Assembly (NCBI GenBank): GCA_016458225.1
Contig: JAEMGR010000005.1
Location: forward strand, 496,001-560,000
Reading direction: 5' to 3'
Length of the DNA stretch: 64,000 nucleotides
Origin: Myxococcaceae bacterium JPH2
GTDB lineage: Bacteria > Myxococcota > Myxococcia > Myxococcales > Myxococcaceae
Each line of letters opens with the position of its first letter. Position 1 is the stretch's first letter. The notes below the pieces were generated by a model. The model made no database searches. It had not been told where the DNA came from and was given only the letters and a program-made list of their open reading frames with translations. Made by a program: the position numbers and the translations under genes. Below, one piece after another: positions 39,743 through 49,522 of this stretch.

Positions 39743-41655
39743 CCGCGACGCAGGACTCGCTTCTCGCCGACCCGGAGCGTCACCTTCTCCCGATCGAAAT
39801 ATTCGGACAGGGGGATGACGAACTTGCGGCTCTGGCCCACCAGCTCCTTGAAGGCCTGGGTGGAGATCTCCCGATTCTCTCTCAGGTGCGCCACCAGCCG
39901 CTCGCGGAGCTCCGCGATGGACGCCGCGCTGAAGCACAGCTCGTCGCTCACCTGCACCACGCCTCCTTCCGCCACCATCACGTGCAAGAGCTCGCGCAGA
40001 CGCTGCGAGGGGAGCTGGAGCTTCAGCGCCAGCTCATTGAAGGTCGGCGGCGCCAGCCCCGAGCCCGTCAGCTCCGAGGCGAGCCGCACCCGTGCCGCCT
40101 CATCTCCCAACGTCAGCGTGCGCCCACGGCCTTGCAGGCGCACCACGTCCTTCTCCCCCACCACCGTGCCCGCATCCACCAGCGCCTGCACCACACGCTG
40201 GAAGATGCGCGCGTCCAGCTCCAGGGACAGCCTCTGCCTCAGCTCCTCTCGCGACAACCCCTCGCGCAATGGCTCGCGCTCATGGAATGCGGCCAGCAGT
40301 GCCAGCGCCCGCTGCCGCAGTCCCTCGAACACCTCGCCGGAGACATAGAGTCGTCGCTCCCGGTCCACCAGCAGCACCGCGGCGCGGCTCCCGAGCAACT
40401 CCAGCGCGCGAGCCAGGACACGCGGCCCCAGCCCCGAGCGGCCGAAGAGTTCCGTCTGCGTGAGCCCTCGATAGCCCGCCTGCCGCAACAGCCACGCCAC
40501 CAGCCCCGATGGGTCCGCGTCCAGCAGCGGCTTCACCAGTTCGGCGCCACCCTTGCGACGACGCGGCGGTGAGATGGCGAGCACGCGCCCTCCCGCCACC
40601 GTCGCGCCTCGGCCCGGCAGCGCTCGCGCGCCCCGCAGGATGAAGCGCTGGCCCACCAACGCACCCACGGGCGCATCCAGACGCAGCTGCGCCAGCGCCG
40701 TCTCTCCGGGCTCCAGCGCCTCCAGGTCCAGCAGCGCCACGGTGGCCTCCACCTGCGCGGTGCCCAGATGCAACAGCAGCTTGCGTCGCCGAGGCAGCGC
40801 CGACTCCGCCGCGGGCAGCAGCGACAACTCCACATCCAACATGCGCGTCTCGGGAAGCTCACCCGCGCGCACCAACACCATGCCGCGATGAAGCGCGTCA
40901 GCCTCCACGCCCGCGAGGTTCACCGCCGCGCGCTGCCCTGCTTCCACCGCCTGCACCGCGCGACCATGGGTCTGCAGGCCACGCACGCGCAGCGGCCCCG
41001 GCATCCCCGGCAATAGCGACACGGCGTCTTCCACCGACAACGTCCCGGACAGCAGCGTGCCCGTCACCACGGAGCCGAAGCCCTTGATGGTGAAGGCTCG
41101 GTCCACCGGAAGAAACGCGGGCCCCTCCGCGGGACGCCGAGGCAGCCCCGCCACAGAGCGCGTGAGCGATGCCCGCAGCGCGTCCAAGCCCTCGCCCGTC
41201 TTCGAGGACACCGGCACCACCGGCGCCCCCTCCAGAAACGTGCCCGCGGTGAGCGCCGCGAGGTCCGCCTCCACGAGCGCGCGCCACTCCGGCCCCAGCT
41301 CCGGCAACAGGTCGGACTTGGTGAGCGCGATGACGCCCGCGCGCACGCCGAGGAGCCGGCAGATGTCCAGGTGCTCGCGCGTCTGGGGCATCACGCCCTC
41401 GTCCGACGCCACCACCAGCACCGCGAGGTCCACGCCGCCCGCGCCCGCGGCCATCGCCTTGACGAAGCGCTCGTGGCCGGGGACGTCCACCACACCGGCG
41501 ACCGTGCCGTCGTCCAGCGTGAGGTGAGCGAAGCCCAGCTCCAGGGTGATGCCGCGGCGCTTCTCTTCCTTGAGGCGGTCGGTGTCGATGCCCGTGAGGG
41601 CCTTCACCAGCGACGTCTTGCCGTGGTCGATGTGCCCCGCCGTCCCGATGATCAT
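39739..41655 (-). CDS. selB: Selenocysteine-specific elongation factor
   Basis: GTPase that delivers selenocysteyl-tRNA to UGA codons marked by a SECIS hairpin, 638 residues. The EF-Tu-like part has [19 protein letters not shown], the switch [25 protein letters not shown] and TKSD as G4. The C-terminal region of about 250 residues has the winged-helix repeats that bind SECIS RNA. It implies that the organism makes selenoproteins. selA, selD and the Sec tRNA are not in the window. Its last codon overlaps the kinase start, so selB heads the operon that ends with the pxr activator. Confidence 0.96.
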   Translation of the reverse strand: MIIGTAGHIDHGKTSLVKALTGIDTDRLKEEKRRGITLELGFAHLTLDDGTVAGVVDVPGHERFVKAMAAGAGGVDLAVLVVASDEGVMPQTREHLDICRLLGVRAGVIALTKSDLLPELGPEWRALVEADLAALTAGTFLEGAPVVPVSSKTGEGLDALRASLTRSVAGLPRRPAEGPAFLPVDRAFTIKGFGSVVTGTLLSGTLSVEDAVSLLPGMPGPLRVRGLQTHGRAVQAVEAGQRAAVNLAGVEADALHRGMVLVRAGELPETRMLDVELSLLPAAESALPRRRKLLLHLGTAQVEATVALLDLEALEPGETALAQLRLDAPVGALVGQRFILRGARALPGRGATVAGGRVLAISPPRRRKGGAELVKPLLDADPSGLVAWLLRQAGYRGLTQTELFGRSGLGPRVLARALELLGSRAAVLLVDRERRLYVSGEVFEGLRQRALALLAAFHEREPLREGLSREELRQRLSLELDARIFQRVVQALVDAGTVVGEKDVVRLQGRGRTLTLGDEAARVRLASELTGSGLAPPTFNELALKLQLPSQRLRELLHVMVAEGGVVQVSDELCFSAASIAELRERLVAHLRENREISTQAFKELVGQSRKFVIPLSEYFDREKVTLRVGEKRVLRRG

Positions 41656-41924
41656 CTCGTGGCGGCCTCAGGTCCCGGAGCGGTCCGGGTCCTCGTTCCA
41701 GCGCCCGTGCTCCACTGCGCTCGGAGAACGCGGGCGGTCATGGATCGAGCCTAGGAAACCAAGGTGACGGGCGCAACGCGACAGCGGGCCCGGTCGACGG
41801 AGCAACCGCTGGCACTGCGCCTTGCACAGTCCGGGTGCGCGGCCCTGAGCCCACGTCGAGAGCACGGGGTGCGCTCGCTTCGTCCCGCCCTGCGCGGGCC
41901 CCAGGAGGACCCGCGCGCGGCGAT

Positions 41925-42638
41925 TCAGGCGCCGGCCTTGTCCGGATCCTCCTCGAAACGTCCGTCACCCGTCACGGGTTCGTAGTCCCAGGGGAAGACA
42001 ATCAGCGCATCGGTGGAGACCGCGCAGAACTCGGGAGCGAAGCCCTCGGGACGCGCCACGAGGCACGCGGTCTTCACCGCCTTCGCGCCCACCTTGAGCG
42101 CGAGCGCGGTGCCCAGCTCCAGCGTGTCACCGCTGGACGCCACGTCGTCGACGATGAGCACGCGGCGGCCCTTCAGCTCGCGCGGCATCTCGCCACTCAC
42201 GCGCGCCTTGCTGGCCGCCTTGTCCGGCCCCGCGTTGCCCTTGTCGCGGCTGCGCCGACTGATGCGCACGGGGAAGAACTCACAGCCCAACGCGGACGAC
42301 AGCGCGCCGCCCACGAAGACACCGCCATGCACCACGCCCACCACGGCCTGCGGCTCGTAGGTCTGGCGGATGGCGCGGGCAAGCTTCTGCACGGAGCGAT
42401 CAAACTCGGCCCAGGACAGCTCCTGCACCCCCGTGGACTTCTTGCGGGAGTGGTCGCGCCCGGTGGGCAGTCGCGGTGCCTCGGCTTGCGGCGCCAGGAC
42501 GAGGTCTCCTGGGATGGAGACCAGCTTCTGCGCCTGCTTGCGCGAGGCAGCGGGGCGACGAGACTTCGATGCGGATTTCGGGGAGGGCTTGCGCTTGCCC
42601 TGGGCCTTCGACCCAGGCGCTGCCCGCTTGGTAGCCAC
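41925..42638 (-). CDS. Phosphoribosyltransferase with basic N-terminal tail
   Basis: Protein of 237 residues. The PRPP-binding motif VLIVDDVASSGDTLELG is complete, and VVGVVHGGVFVGGAL precedes it, as in type I purine-type phosphoribosyltransferases. The C-terminus VSTDALIVFPWDYEPV is shared with hypoxanthine/xanthine-type members. Residues 1-38 are a Lys/Arg/Ser/Ala/Pro-rich tail (KRKPSPKSASKSRRPAAS) not usual in the family and possibly nucleic-acid-binding. The substrate is not assigned. It is flanked by gaps of 269 and 118 bases in which I see no further gene. Confidence 0.88.
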   Translation of the reverse strand: MATKRAAPGSKAQGKRKPSPKSASKSRRPAASRKQAQKLVSIPGDLVLAPQAEAPRLPTGRDHSRKKSTGVQELSWAEFDRSVQKLARAIRQTYEPQAVVGVVHGGVFVGGALSSALGCEFFPVRISRRSRDKGNAGPDKAASKARVSGEMPRELKGRRVLIVDDVASSGDTLELGTALALKVGAKAVKTACLVARPEGFAPEFCAVSTDALIVFPWDYEPVTGDGRFEEDPDKAGA

Positions 42639-42756
42639 GGCGTGAGCTCCGGATGAGGTGCGGCCCCGTCATACCCCGAGCCTCGCGCCCTGGCCACATC
42701 CCGCGTGTCGCAAGCCTCCACTCGGCGTACCCGAGCGGAGGCCGTCACGCGACAGC

Positions 42757-43788
42757 TCAGGCCGCCAGCTTCTCTTCCACGATGCGATCCGCCACCTGCT
42801 CGGGCCGCAGACCGGACGACTTCGCGCGCGTCAGCACCTCGTCAATCGTGTCGAAGATGCGCTCGGCGCGGGCGTAGGCCTTGGCGCGGTCGTACCCGGC
42901 CCACTCCTGCGCCACGTTGATGAGGCCGCCCGCGTTGGCCGCGTAGTCCGGCACATACGTGATGCCGCGCTGCGCCAGCTGCTCTCCATGGCGAGGCGTC
43001 AAGAGCTGGTTGTTCGCCGCGCCACACACCGCCTTCACCTTCAGCAGCGGCAGGGTGGTGTCGTTGATGGCGCCGCCCAGCGCGCACGGCGCGTAGACAT
43101 CCGCCTCCATCCGCAGCAGCTCGTCCGGGGTGACGGCAGTCGCGCCGTACTGCTTCACGGCGTGCTCGACGCTCGCCGCGTTGACGTCGCTGACCCACAC
43201 CTTCGCGCCGCGCTCGTGCAGCTCCTTCACCAGCGGCATGCCCACGTGGCCCACGCCCAGCACCGTCACGCGCAGGCCCTTGAGGTCCGGGCGCCCGAAG
43301 ACGTGCTTGGCCGTGGCCTCCATGGCGCGCGTCACGCCGAACGCCGTCACCGGCGACGGGTCCCCGCTCTGCTCCTTCAGGCCCACCACGTACTTCGTCT
43401 GCCGGCGCACGTACTCCATGTCGTCCGGGCTGGTGCCGCTGTCCTCCGTGGTGATGTAGCGCCCGCCGAGCGACTCCACCGCGCGGCCAAACGACTCGAA
43501 CAGCTTCACCCGGTCGAACGGGCCCTTGGGCAGCATGATGACGGCCTTGCCGCCACCGTGCGGCAGGCCCGCCAGCGCGGCCTTGTAGGTCATGCCGCGC
43601 GCCAGGCGGAGCGCGTCGATGACCGCGTCATCCTCGCTGGCGTACGTGGCCAGGGCGCGCGTGCCGCCCAGGCCCGGGCCCAGCTTCGTGTTGTGCATGC
43701 CCACGATGGCGCGCAGGCCCGTCTTGGAATCCGTCAGGAGATGGACGGCCTCATAGCCGCCCTCGAGCAGGTGCGTGAAGTAACTCAT
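42757..43788 (-). CDS. Leu/Phe/Val-type amino-acid dehydrogenase
   Basis: NAD-dependent oxidative deaminase of branched-chain or aromatic amino acids, 343 residues, the leucine-dehydrogenase length. It has GPGLGGTRALATYAS, the catalytic Lys region GMTYKAALAGLPHGGGKAV, and the Rossmann motif VLGVGHVGMPLVKEL. Leucine dehydrogenase would supply branched-chain keto acids for iso-fatty acids, which are abundant and developmentally important in myxobacteria. That link is knowledge of the group, not shown here. Leu and Phe specificity cannot be told apart. Confidence 0.92.
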   Translation of the reverse strand: MSYFTHLLEGGYEAVHLLTDSKTGLRAIVGMHNTKLGPGLGGTRALATYASEDDAVIDALRLARGMTYKAALAGLPHGGGKAVIMLPKGPFDRVKLFESFGRAVESLGGRYITTEDSGTSPDDMEYVRRQTKYVVGLKEQSGDPSPVTAFGVTRAMEATAKHVFGRPDLKGLRVTVLGVGHVGMPLVKELHERGAKVWVSDVNAASVEHAVKQYGATAVTPDELLRMEADVYAPCALGGAINDTTLPLLKVKAVCGAANNQLLTPRHGEQLAQRGITYVPDYAANAGGLINVAQEWAGYDRAKAYARAERIFDTIDEVLTRAKSSGLRPEQVADRIVEEKLAA

Positions 43789-43821
43789 GGCGCGCGCCTG
43801 TACCGGGCAAGGCCATACATG

Positions 43822-44715
43822 TCAAACCGCGCCGCTCGCCAGCATGCTGCGAATTTCATCTCCTGAAATGACATATCGCGTCGTGCAGAATTGGCAGGTC
43901 GCTTCCGCCTGCCCCTCCTTGTCCAACAAGTCCTGCAATTCCTCACGGCCCATGGCGAGCAGCGCACGCTTCACACGTTCAGCACTGCACGAGCAGGTGA
44001 AGCGCAAGGGATAGCGAGACATCACCTCCAGGTTCATTTCTGGAAACAGCGCGTGCAAGAGAACAGACGCGCTCTCGCCCGCATGGGCCTGGACCACGGG
44101 GAGGAACTCCTGGCGCAGGCGCTCGCCGTGCTCCTGGAAGGCCGCCAGGTCCCCGCTCGGCAGCGGCTGGACGAGCAGGCCCACCACGGTGCCGAGCGGA
44201 TCCACCGCGCCGTCCACCTGCGATGGCACCTGGGCCATGAGCAGACGCGAGGCCACCTGATCGGACTGGTGGAAGTAGCGCTCCAGGTCCTCGACCAGGT
44301 CGAAGCGCTCCAGCTCGACGGAGGAGCGGTAGTACTCGCCGCCGCCCTGGTCCTTGAGGACGGACAGGAACCCCTTGTTCCCGAGCACGGGACGCCAGTG
44401 ATACTGGCCCTCGGTGCCCACGTATTCGACGTAGGTGTTCTTCACGTAACCGCGCAGCACTCCCTGGCCGTCTCCGTCCGCGAAGAGGCCGCGCACCGGA
44501 CCGTCGCACTCCAACTGGAGGTTGATGCGCGCCTGCGCGTCCTTCTGGAGCGACGCCATCAACGCGACGGCGGTGAGGCCCTGGGACAGGAGCGCGGCGG
44601 AGGCCTGGGCGCTCTGGTGGGTGGCACGGGCCTGCCGCGACAGGTCTCCCGTGGTGGCCAGCACCACGCGCAGGTCCGCCTTCTTCAACAGTCCACTGAC
44701 AAGCTCATCGGGCAT
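43822..44715 (-). CDS. hslO: Redox-regulated chaperone Hsp33
   Basis: Holdase switched on by oxidation, 297 residues. The zinc-binding redox switch is complete: Cys241 and Cys243 in FTCSCSAERV, Cys274 and Cys277 in ATCQFCTTRY. The N-terminal substrate domain has TRATHQ-like RQARATHQSAQASAAL and the family segment NTYVEYVGTEGQYHW. The gene is 33 bases upstream of the dehydrogenase start on the same strand and may share its message. The gap to sdhC (44716-44990) shows no further gene. Confidence 0.95.
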   Translation of the reverse strand: MPDELVSGLLKKADLRVVLATTGDLSRQARATHQSAQASAALLSQGLTAVALMASLQKDAQARINLQLECDGPVRGLFADGDGQGVLRGYVKNTYVEYVGTEGQYHWRPVLGNKGFLSVLKDQGGGEYYRSSVELERFDLVEDLERYFHQSDQVASRLLMAQVPSQVDGAVDPLGTVVGLLVQPLPSGDLAAFQEHGERLRQEFLPVVQAHAGESASVLLHALFPEMNLEVMSRYPLRFTCSCSAERVKRALLAMGREELQDLLDKEGQAEATCQFCTTRYVISGDEIRSMLASGAV

Positions 44716-44990
44716 GGGGAAATCTTTAAGGGTGCCTCACCCCTCGCCGCCCGCCAACGGAAGACGGCGTCCCCGGCGGCGCTCGGCCGGCGGGTAGCAG
44801 CCGGACCGAGGGGAAGCATCGCCGGGACTTATGACTCCCTGTGTCCCGGCTGCCAGACGGGGCGCTCCGGGGGTGCGGAAGAAATCCAGCGGGGGGACGG
44901 GACCGGCTATAAACCGGCCCCAGAGCGTCACGTCGCCTTGACTCGGCCCCGCGGTCCGCATCCCGCGATCAGCCGTCCGCTGGAGATTCG

Positions 44991-45668
44991 ATGAGCACCC
45001 AAGCCGCCACAGCCGACTCCGTCCCCGCCCGGACGCCCCTCCTCAAGTCCCGCCTGGGCTCGTTCCTCGCGGTGATGCCCCTGAGCTTCTGGGTCATCAA
45101 CCACCTGTGGAACAACCTGTCCGCCTTCAGCGGCGCCGAGGCGTGGCAGGCCTCCGTGACGAGCTACGCGAACCCGTTCGCGCAGGCCTTCACGTTCCTC
45201 ATCGTCATGCTGCCCCTGCTCCTGCACACCGGCTGGGGCCTGGTTCGCATCTTCAGCTTCAAGCCCAACAACAACCGGTACAACAACTACGGCAACCTCA
45301 AGTACCTGGTGCAGCGCATCGCGGGCCTGGGCGTGCTCGCGTTCCTGGGCGCCCACATCTGGCTGGCCTTCCTCCACCCGCGGCTGATGGAGGGTGGCGC
45401 CGAGCAGTTCGCCGACATCGCCAGCGAGATGCACCACCACATGCCCACGCTCATCGTCTACCTCCTGGGCACGCTGGGCACCTCGTACCACCTGGCCAAC
45501 GGCATCCAGACGTTTTGCATGGGCTGGGGCATCCTCGCCAGCGAGCGCTCCATGCGCCGCTTCGAGCCCGTCTCCATCCTCATCTTCCTGGTGCTCCTGG
45601 CGATGAGCTGGGGCGTCATCTACGCGCTCTACACCGCGGGCGCGCAGTTCCCCCCGACGGTCGACTGA
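44991..45668 (+). CDS. sdhC: Succinate dehydrogenase cytochrome b subunit, isolated
   Basis: Membrane anchor of complex II, 225 residues with five helices, the single-subunit diheme type of Bacillus and Wolinella. Conserved His include those in WVINHLWNNL, LLLHTGWGLVRI, LGAHIWLAFLHP and SYHLANGIQTF. sdhA and sdhB normally follow, but here ssb converges directly after, so the other subunits must be elsewhere if complex II is intact. A tataaa at 44908-44913 may be a -10 box. No -35 is clear. Confidence 0.88.
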   Translation: MSTQAATADSVPARTPLLKSRLGSFLAVMPLSFWVINHLWNNLSAFSGAEAWQASVTSYANPFAQAFTFLIVMLPLLLHTGWGLVRIFSFKPNNNRYNNYGNLKYLVQRIAGLGVLAFLGAHIWLAFLHPRLMEGGAEQFADIASEMHHHMPTLIVYLLGTLGTSYHLANGIQTFCMGWGILASERSMRRFEPVSILIFLVLLAMSWGVIYALYTAGAQFPPTVD

Positions 45669-45722
45669 CGCGAGCCTTCGCCTTCCTGGCGAGGGCCTCG
45701 CGCCCTCGCTCCCGGAACGCAA

Positions 45723-45756
45723 AACCGGCCGCCCCCTTCCCAGGGAGCGGCCGGTT
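45723..45756. terminator. Bidirectional terminator between sdhC and ssb
   Basis: Perfect arms aaccggccgc (45723-45732) and gcggccggtt (45747-45756), with further inner pairing, are flanked by aa on the left and a later ttt on the right. It can end both convergent messages. Confidence 0.8.
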
Positions 45757-45784
45757 CGCGTTTCAGGGCCTGTCGCCCGGGGCA

Positions 45785-46285
45785 CTAGAACGGGATGTCG
45801 TCGTCCCCGCCGCCACCGCCCGGGGGGCCACCGCCCATCCCGCCATCGTCCATGGGGGGCGCCTGACCGAAGCCGTCGTCCATGCCACCGCCGCGCTGCG
45901 GAGGGCCGGAGCGACGTCCACCACCGCCGCCGCCCATGCCATCGCCGGCGTCGCGGCCACCGAGGAACGTCACCGACGTGGCGACCACCTCCGTGGTGTA
46001 GTTCTTCCGGTTCTCCTTGTCCGTCCACTCACGCGTCTGCAGACGGCCCTCGACGTAGCACTGCCGTCCCTTCTTCAGGTACTCGCCGCACAGCTCCGCG
46101 AGCTTTCCCCAGACGACGATGCGGTGCCACTCGGTGCGCTCCTGCTTCTGGCCATTCTTGTCGTTCCAGCTCTCGCTGGTGGCGATGCGGAAGTTCGCCA
46201 CCGCCTGCCCCCCGGGAGTGAAACGGACCTCGGGGTCTGCCCCCAGGTTGCCGATGAGAATGACCTTGTTCACGCCTCCAGCCAT
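45785..46285 (-). CDS. ssb: Single-stranded DNA-binding protein
   Basis: Protein of 166 residues from the ATG at 46285 with gggaggaa upstream. An in-frame extension to 46369 is not preferred. The OB fold reads [30 protein letters not shown] and [16 protein letters not shown] Gly-rich linker follows, and the acidic tip DDDIPF, which binds partner proteins, is intact. It coats single strands in replication and repair. Confidence 0.96.
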   Translation of the reverse strand: MAGGVNKVILIGNLGADPEVRFTPGGQAVANFRIATSESWNDKNGQKQERTEWHRIVVWGKLAELCGEYLKKGRQCYVEGRLQTREWTDKENRKNYTTEVVATSVTFLGGRDAGDGMGGGGGGRRSGPPQRGGGMDDGFGQAPPMDDGGMGGGPPGGGGGDDDIPF

Positions 46286-46477
46286 GGTTCCTCCCGAGCA
46301 CAGCCCCACCTCGGGGCAGTGACTACCTCCAGGGTGCACTCCCTGGCAGGTTTGCTTCCGCCTTAGCATCTCCCACTGACACCCGCGGGGCCAGATTCCG
46401 GCCGGTGTCAGAGCGCAGACTCGCCCGCCCGCCCCACCGGGGGACGGACGGGGCGGAAGCCCTCGGTGGGGGGTGGA

Positions 46478-48721
46478 CTACCCTCCCGGGCGGGTCTCGG
46501 CGGTGGGCAGGTCGCGATCCGGTCCCGCGCGCGTGCCGGCGTTGCCGCTCGGGGCCACGACCTGCACGGGCTCTCGCGGCAGGGCCCGGGCCTCGGCCAC
46601 CTTGGGCGCCAGCGTCGCATCCAGTCCCTTGCAGAAGGCGGCGAGCGGCGCGTCCGGCGAGCCCCCCAACCGGCGCAACGCCTTCCAGAAGGGATGTTCC
46701 GCGTCGCCCGTGCGGACGATGCCGCGCGCCAGCACCCCCGTGGACGCGTCCCGGTCCGCGGGGCTCGCGGTCCGGAGCGCCAAGACGAGCGCCTCGGGCG
46801 AGGTGCGCGCCAGCTCGCCCAGGGACTCCGCCATGTCGCGCTGCGCCTCCGCGTCCGCGCCCGCGGCGGCGGACAGCTCCACCACGCGGGACATCGCCTC
46901 GGCGTTCCCGCTCGCGGCCAGCTCCACCACGCTGCCGACGCCCGGGACCTCCACGGAGAGCACGCGCGCCACCTGGCGCAGCCGGCCGTAGACGTCGTCA
47001 CCCGGCGAGTAGCTGTCGAGCAGCGTGCGCGCGCCCAGGTAGTCATGCGGGTTGGACTGGTAGAGGCCATCGGCCAGGACCGCGCGGACCGCCGGGTCCT
47101 TCTCGCTGCGCCACGCCGTGCGCAGGAAGCCGAGGTTGCGCGGGTCTCGCTGACGGGCCAGCTCCAGGTACGTCTTGATGCGCGTGGCCATCTCCGACAC
47201 CGCGCCCGAGCGACTCCCGTCCCCCAGCGCCGCCACCGCCGTGGACGGGCCCAGCGAGGAGCCCGTGGCGGCCACCGCCGCGCCCAGCGCATCCAGGCCC
47301 GCCACCACCGGACCCGAGCGACCGGGGTAGTCATTCACCATGATGGAGAACGTGAACTTCTCCCCGCCTGCCGACTGGACGAAGCCGCTGAGGGCCGAGA
47401 CGTTCTCCAGCGTGCCCGTCTTCGCGCGCAGGCGGCCCACGGCGTCGGTGCCCTCGAAGCGGTACTTGAGCGTGCCGTCCTTGCCCGCGATGCCGAGCGA
47501 GGACAGGTACTCGGGCGACACCGGGAAGCGCGAGTACATGTGCCGGAGGATGCGGTCGAGCTGCGTGGCGGAGAACCGGTTCGCGTCGTTGAGGCCGCTG
47601 CCGTTCTTCATCACGTAGGTGCCGCGCGGGATGCCCACGTCGCGGTCCAGGAACTCCTCCACCACGTCGATGCCCTTGGCGAACGAGCCCGGCGCGCCCC
47701 GCGCCTCCGCGCCCATCGTCTTGAGGAGCGTCTCCGCGATGAAGTTGCTGGAGAGCTTGTTGAGCCGCTTGAGGACGATGTCGAACGTGTCCGACTGGGC
47801 CACGTGCACCATGCGCGCGCGCGGAGGCGTTGCGCCCAGCTTCACCTTGCCCTTCACCTTCATGCCCCGTGAGACGAGCAGTTGCTTGAAGGTGTAGCCA
47901 AAGTACATGGGCGGGTTGTCGATCTTCTTCCAGACGCTCACGCTGCCGCGCTCGTCCGCGATCTGCCCGCGCACGACAATCTTCTGCTTGTCCCCCGAGG
48001 GGTCCGACGTGACGGAGACGCGGCGCGCCCGGCCGCTGCCCGTGACGACGTTGCTCTCGATGACGAAGTAGTCGCTCGGCGGCTCCATCTCCACCACGCC
48101 CCGCGCACCGGGCCCCGAGCCCGCGCGCAGGTAGATGGCCGCCGCGTTCCAGTTGAGGCTCACCGCCCCGGTGGGCGCCATGTACGCGCGATCCGAGTCC
48201 TCCTGGTCATAGCCCGGCGGCGTGCGCTCGGCGTCGAACCAGGAGTCGTCCACGACGATGTCCTGCACCTCGCGGATGCCGGCGTGCCACAGCTCGCCCG
48301 TGACGCCCCAGAGGCGCTCGGTCGTCATGGTGGGGTCGCCCTTGCCGCGCACGAAGAGCGTCTTCACCTTGCCGTCGGCGGGCAGCTCCGGCTCCACCAG
48401 GAACTCGGTGTCGAAGCGGTACTCGGGCCCCAGCGTGGACAGCGCCGCGGCGGAGGTGACGAGCTTCACGTTGGACGCGGGGTTGAGCAGCTCGTCCGCG
48501 TTGTGGGTGAACACGACGGAGCCGTCATCCAGGCTCTGCATGTGCATGCCCACGCGGCTCATCTTCAGCGGCGAGCGTTGGAGCACCTGGAGCAGCGCGT
48601 TCTTCAGCGCCTCACGCTCGGCGCGCTTGTCGGCGGGAGCGGGGGCGGCTCGCGCGATGAGGGGCAATCCCAAGACAATGGCCGCCGCCGCCATGAAGAA
48701 TCTGGCTCGAAAAAACCGCAC
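46478..48721 (-). CDS. Class C penicillin-binding protein (D-Ala-D-Ala carboxypeptidase) with extra C-terminal domain
   Basis: Exported peptidase of the S13/DacB family, 747 residues from the GTG at 48721. That start has cggag upstream and gives the signal peptide RFFRARFFMAAAAIVLGLPL. An ATG at 48748 overlaps the predicted -10 box and is rejected. The active-site motifs are all present: SNVK with the nucleophile Ser, SSN in LNKLSSNFIAE, and KTG in LRAKTGTLENVSALSG. After the peptidase domain (about residue 480) come some 260 residues of short helical repeats (ELARQRDPRNLGFLRTAWRS, VRAVLADGLYQSNP). These are absent from E. coli DacB and resemble HEAT-like folds. Confidence 0.92.
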   Translation of the reverse strand: MRFFRARFFMAAAAIVLGLPLIARAAPAPADKRAEREALKNALLQVLQRSPLKMSRVGMHMQSLDDGSVVFTHNADELLNPASNVKLVTSAAALSTLGPEYRFDTEFLVEPELPADGKVKTLFVRGKGDPTMTTERLWGVTGELWHAGIREVQDIVVDDSWFDAERTPPGYDQEDSDRAYMAPTGAVSLNWNAAAIYLRAGSGPGARGVVEMEPPSDYFVIESNVVTGSGRARRVSVTSDPSGDKQKIVVRGQIADERGSVSVWKKIDNPPMYFGYTFKQLLVSRGMKVKGKVKLGATPPRARMVHVAQSDTFDIVLKRLNKLSSNFIAETLLKTMGAEARGAPGSFAKGIDVVEEFLDRDVGIPRGTYVMKNGSGLNDANRFSATQLDRILRHMYSRFPVSPEYLSSLGIAGKDGTLKYRFEGTDAVGRLRAKTGTLENVSALSGFVQSAGGEKFTFSIMVNDYPGRSGPVVAGLDALGAAVAATGSSLGPSTAVAALGDGSRSGAVSEMATRIKTYLELARQRDPRNLGFLRTAWRSEKDPAVRAVLADGLYQSNPHDYLGARTLLDSYSPGDDVYGRLRQVARVLSVEVPGVGSVVELAASGNAEAMSRVVELSAAAGADAEAQRDMAESLGELARTSPEALVLALRTASPADRDASTGVLARGIVRTGDAEHPFWKALRRLGGSPDAPLAAFCKGLDATLAPKVAEARALPREPVQVVAPSGNAGTRAGPDRDLPTAETRPGG

Positions 48722-48746
48722 ACTCGCTCCGGGAAGGTCGCCGGCC

Positions 48747-48776
48747 ATTATGGGGAGGTCCCGAAAGGGGCGGCAA
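48747..48776 (-). promoter_or_regulatory. Candidate sigma70-type promoter of the penicillin-binding-protein gene
   Basis: Minus-strand -35 ttgccg (48776-48771), 18 bases, then -10 cataat (48752-48747). The start of transcription near 48740 leaves a leader of about 18 bases with the cggag site before GTG 48721. Confidence 0.5.
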
Positions 48777-49054
48777 GGGAGGGTCTCATTCGCCGTCCAT
48801 GTCTGGGCGCTCGCTCTTCCGCCAGGTTGAAAGCTTGTGACCTTCATGTGGCCTGGACCGCATTGCGCTCCCTGGCCAACAGGCTCCCCGCTGGGTCGTC
48901 GCGTTCTGAGAGTCCAAGACTGCACGGAGACAGCGTGCCCGCTGACTCTGACATGCACGGGTGTCGCGCACCCCACGAGGTCGCCCACTGGGAGCGCCGC
49001 GCTTGCCGCATCCGCACCGCCCTGGCAGGAAGGTGCCACGGAGGTGACGCGCGC
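48777..49054. other. Intergenic region between the penicillin-binding protein and dtd
   Basis: Apart from the promoter just to its left, this stretch of about 280 bases shows no ORF with coding character, no tRNA-like fold and no strong inverted repeat. The promoter of dtd should lie here but I cannot pick it out. The dtd ribosome site ggaggtg is at its right end. Confidence 0.5.
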
Positions 49055-49522
49055 ATGAAGGCCGTGGTTCAGCGGGTGCTGGAGGCGTCCGTGACGGTGG
49101 AGGGCCAGCGGGTGAGCGAGATGGGCCCGGGGCTGCTCGTGCTCTTGGGCGTGGGCAAGGGGGACACCCAGGCGGAGGTCGCGTGGATGGTGGAGAAGCT
49201 CGCCACGCTGCGCATCTTCGAGGACGCCGCCGGGAAGATGAACCTCTCGCTGGAGGACACCTCGCGGCAGCTCATCGTCGTGAGCCAGTTCACCCTCTAC
49301 GGGGACGCGCGGAAGGGACGGCGCCCCAGCTTCATCGACGCGGAGGAGCCCACGGCCGCCAAGGCCCTCTACGAGCGCGCGTGCGAGCTGCTGCGCCAGC
49401 GCGGCCTCACGGTGGGCACCGGCATCTTCGCGGCGGACATGAAGGTGGCGCTCGTCAACGACGGCCCCGTCACCCTCCTCCTGGAGAGCCCGCCTCGGAC
49501 GGACACTCCCGCCAAGGCCTAG
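49055..49522 (+). CDS. dtd: D-aminoacyl-tRNA deacylase
   Basis: Proofreading enzyme of 155 residues that frees tRNA from D-amino acids. The ATG at 49055 has ggaggtg 8 bases upstream. Family motifs are MKAVVQRVLEASVTVEG, the SQFTLYGD signature and the cis-Pro loop NDGPVTLLLES. Length is normal (about 145-155). Its TAG stop shares the palindrome ctag with the stop of the convergent hydrolase gene. Confidence 0.96.
   Translation: MKAVVQRVLEASVTVEGQRVSEMGPGLLVLLGVGKGDTQAEVAWMVEKLATLRIFEDAAGKMNLSLEDTSRQLIVVSQFTLYGDARKGRRPSFIDAEEPTAAKALYERACELLRQRGLTVGTGIFAADMKVALVNDGPVTLLLESPPRTDTPAKA

Noticed and set aside
41656-41924. Search for a selenocysteine tRNA next to selB
   Set aside because: No tRNA-like cloverleaf or T-loop GGTTCGA was seen in this gap.
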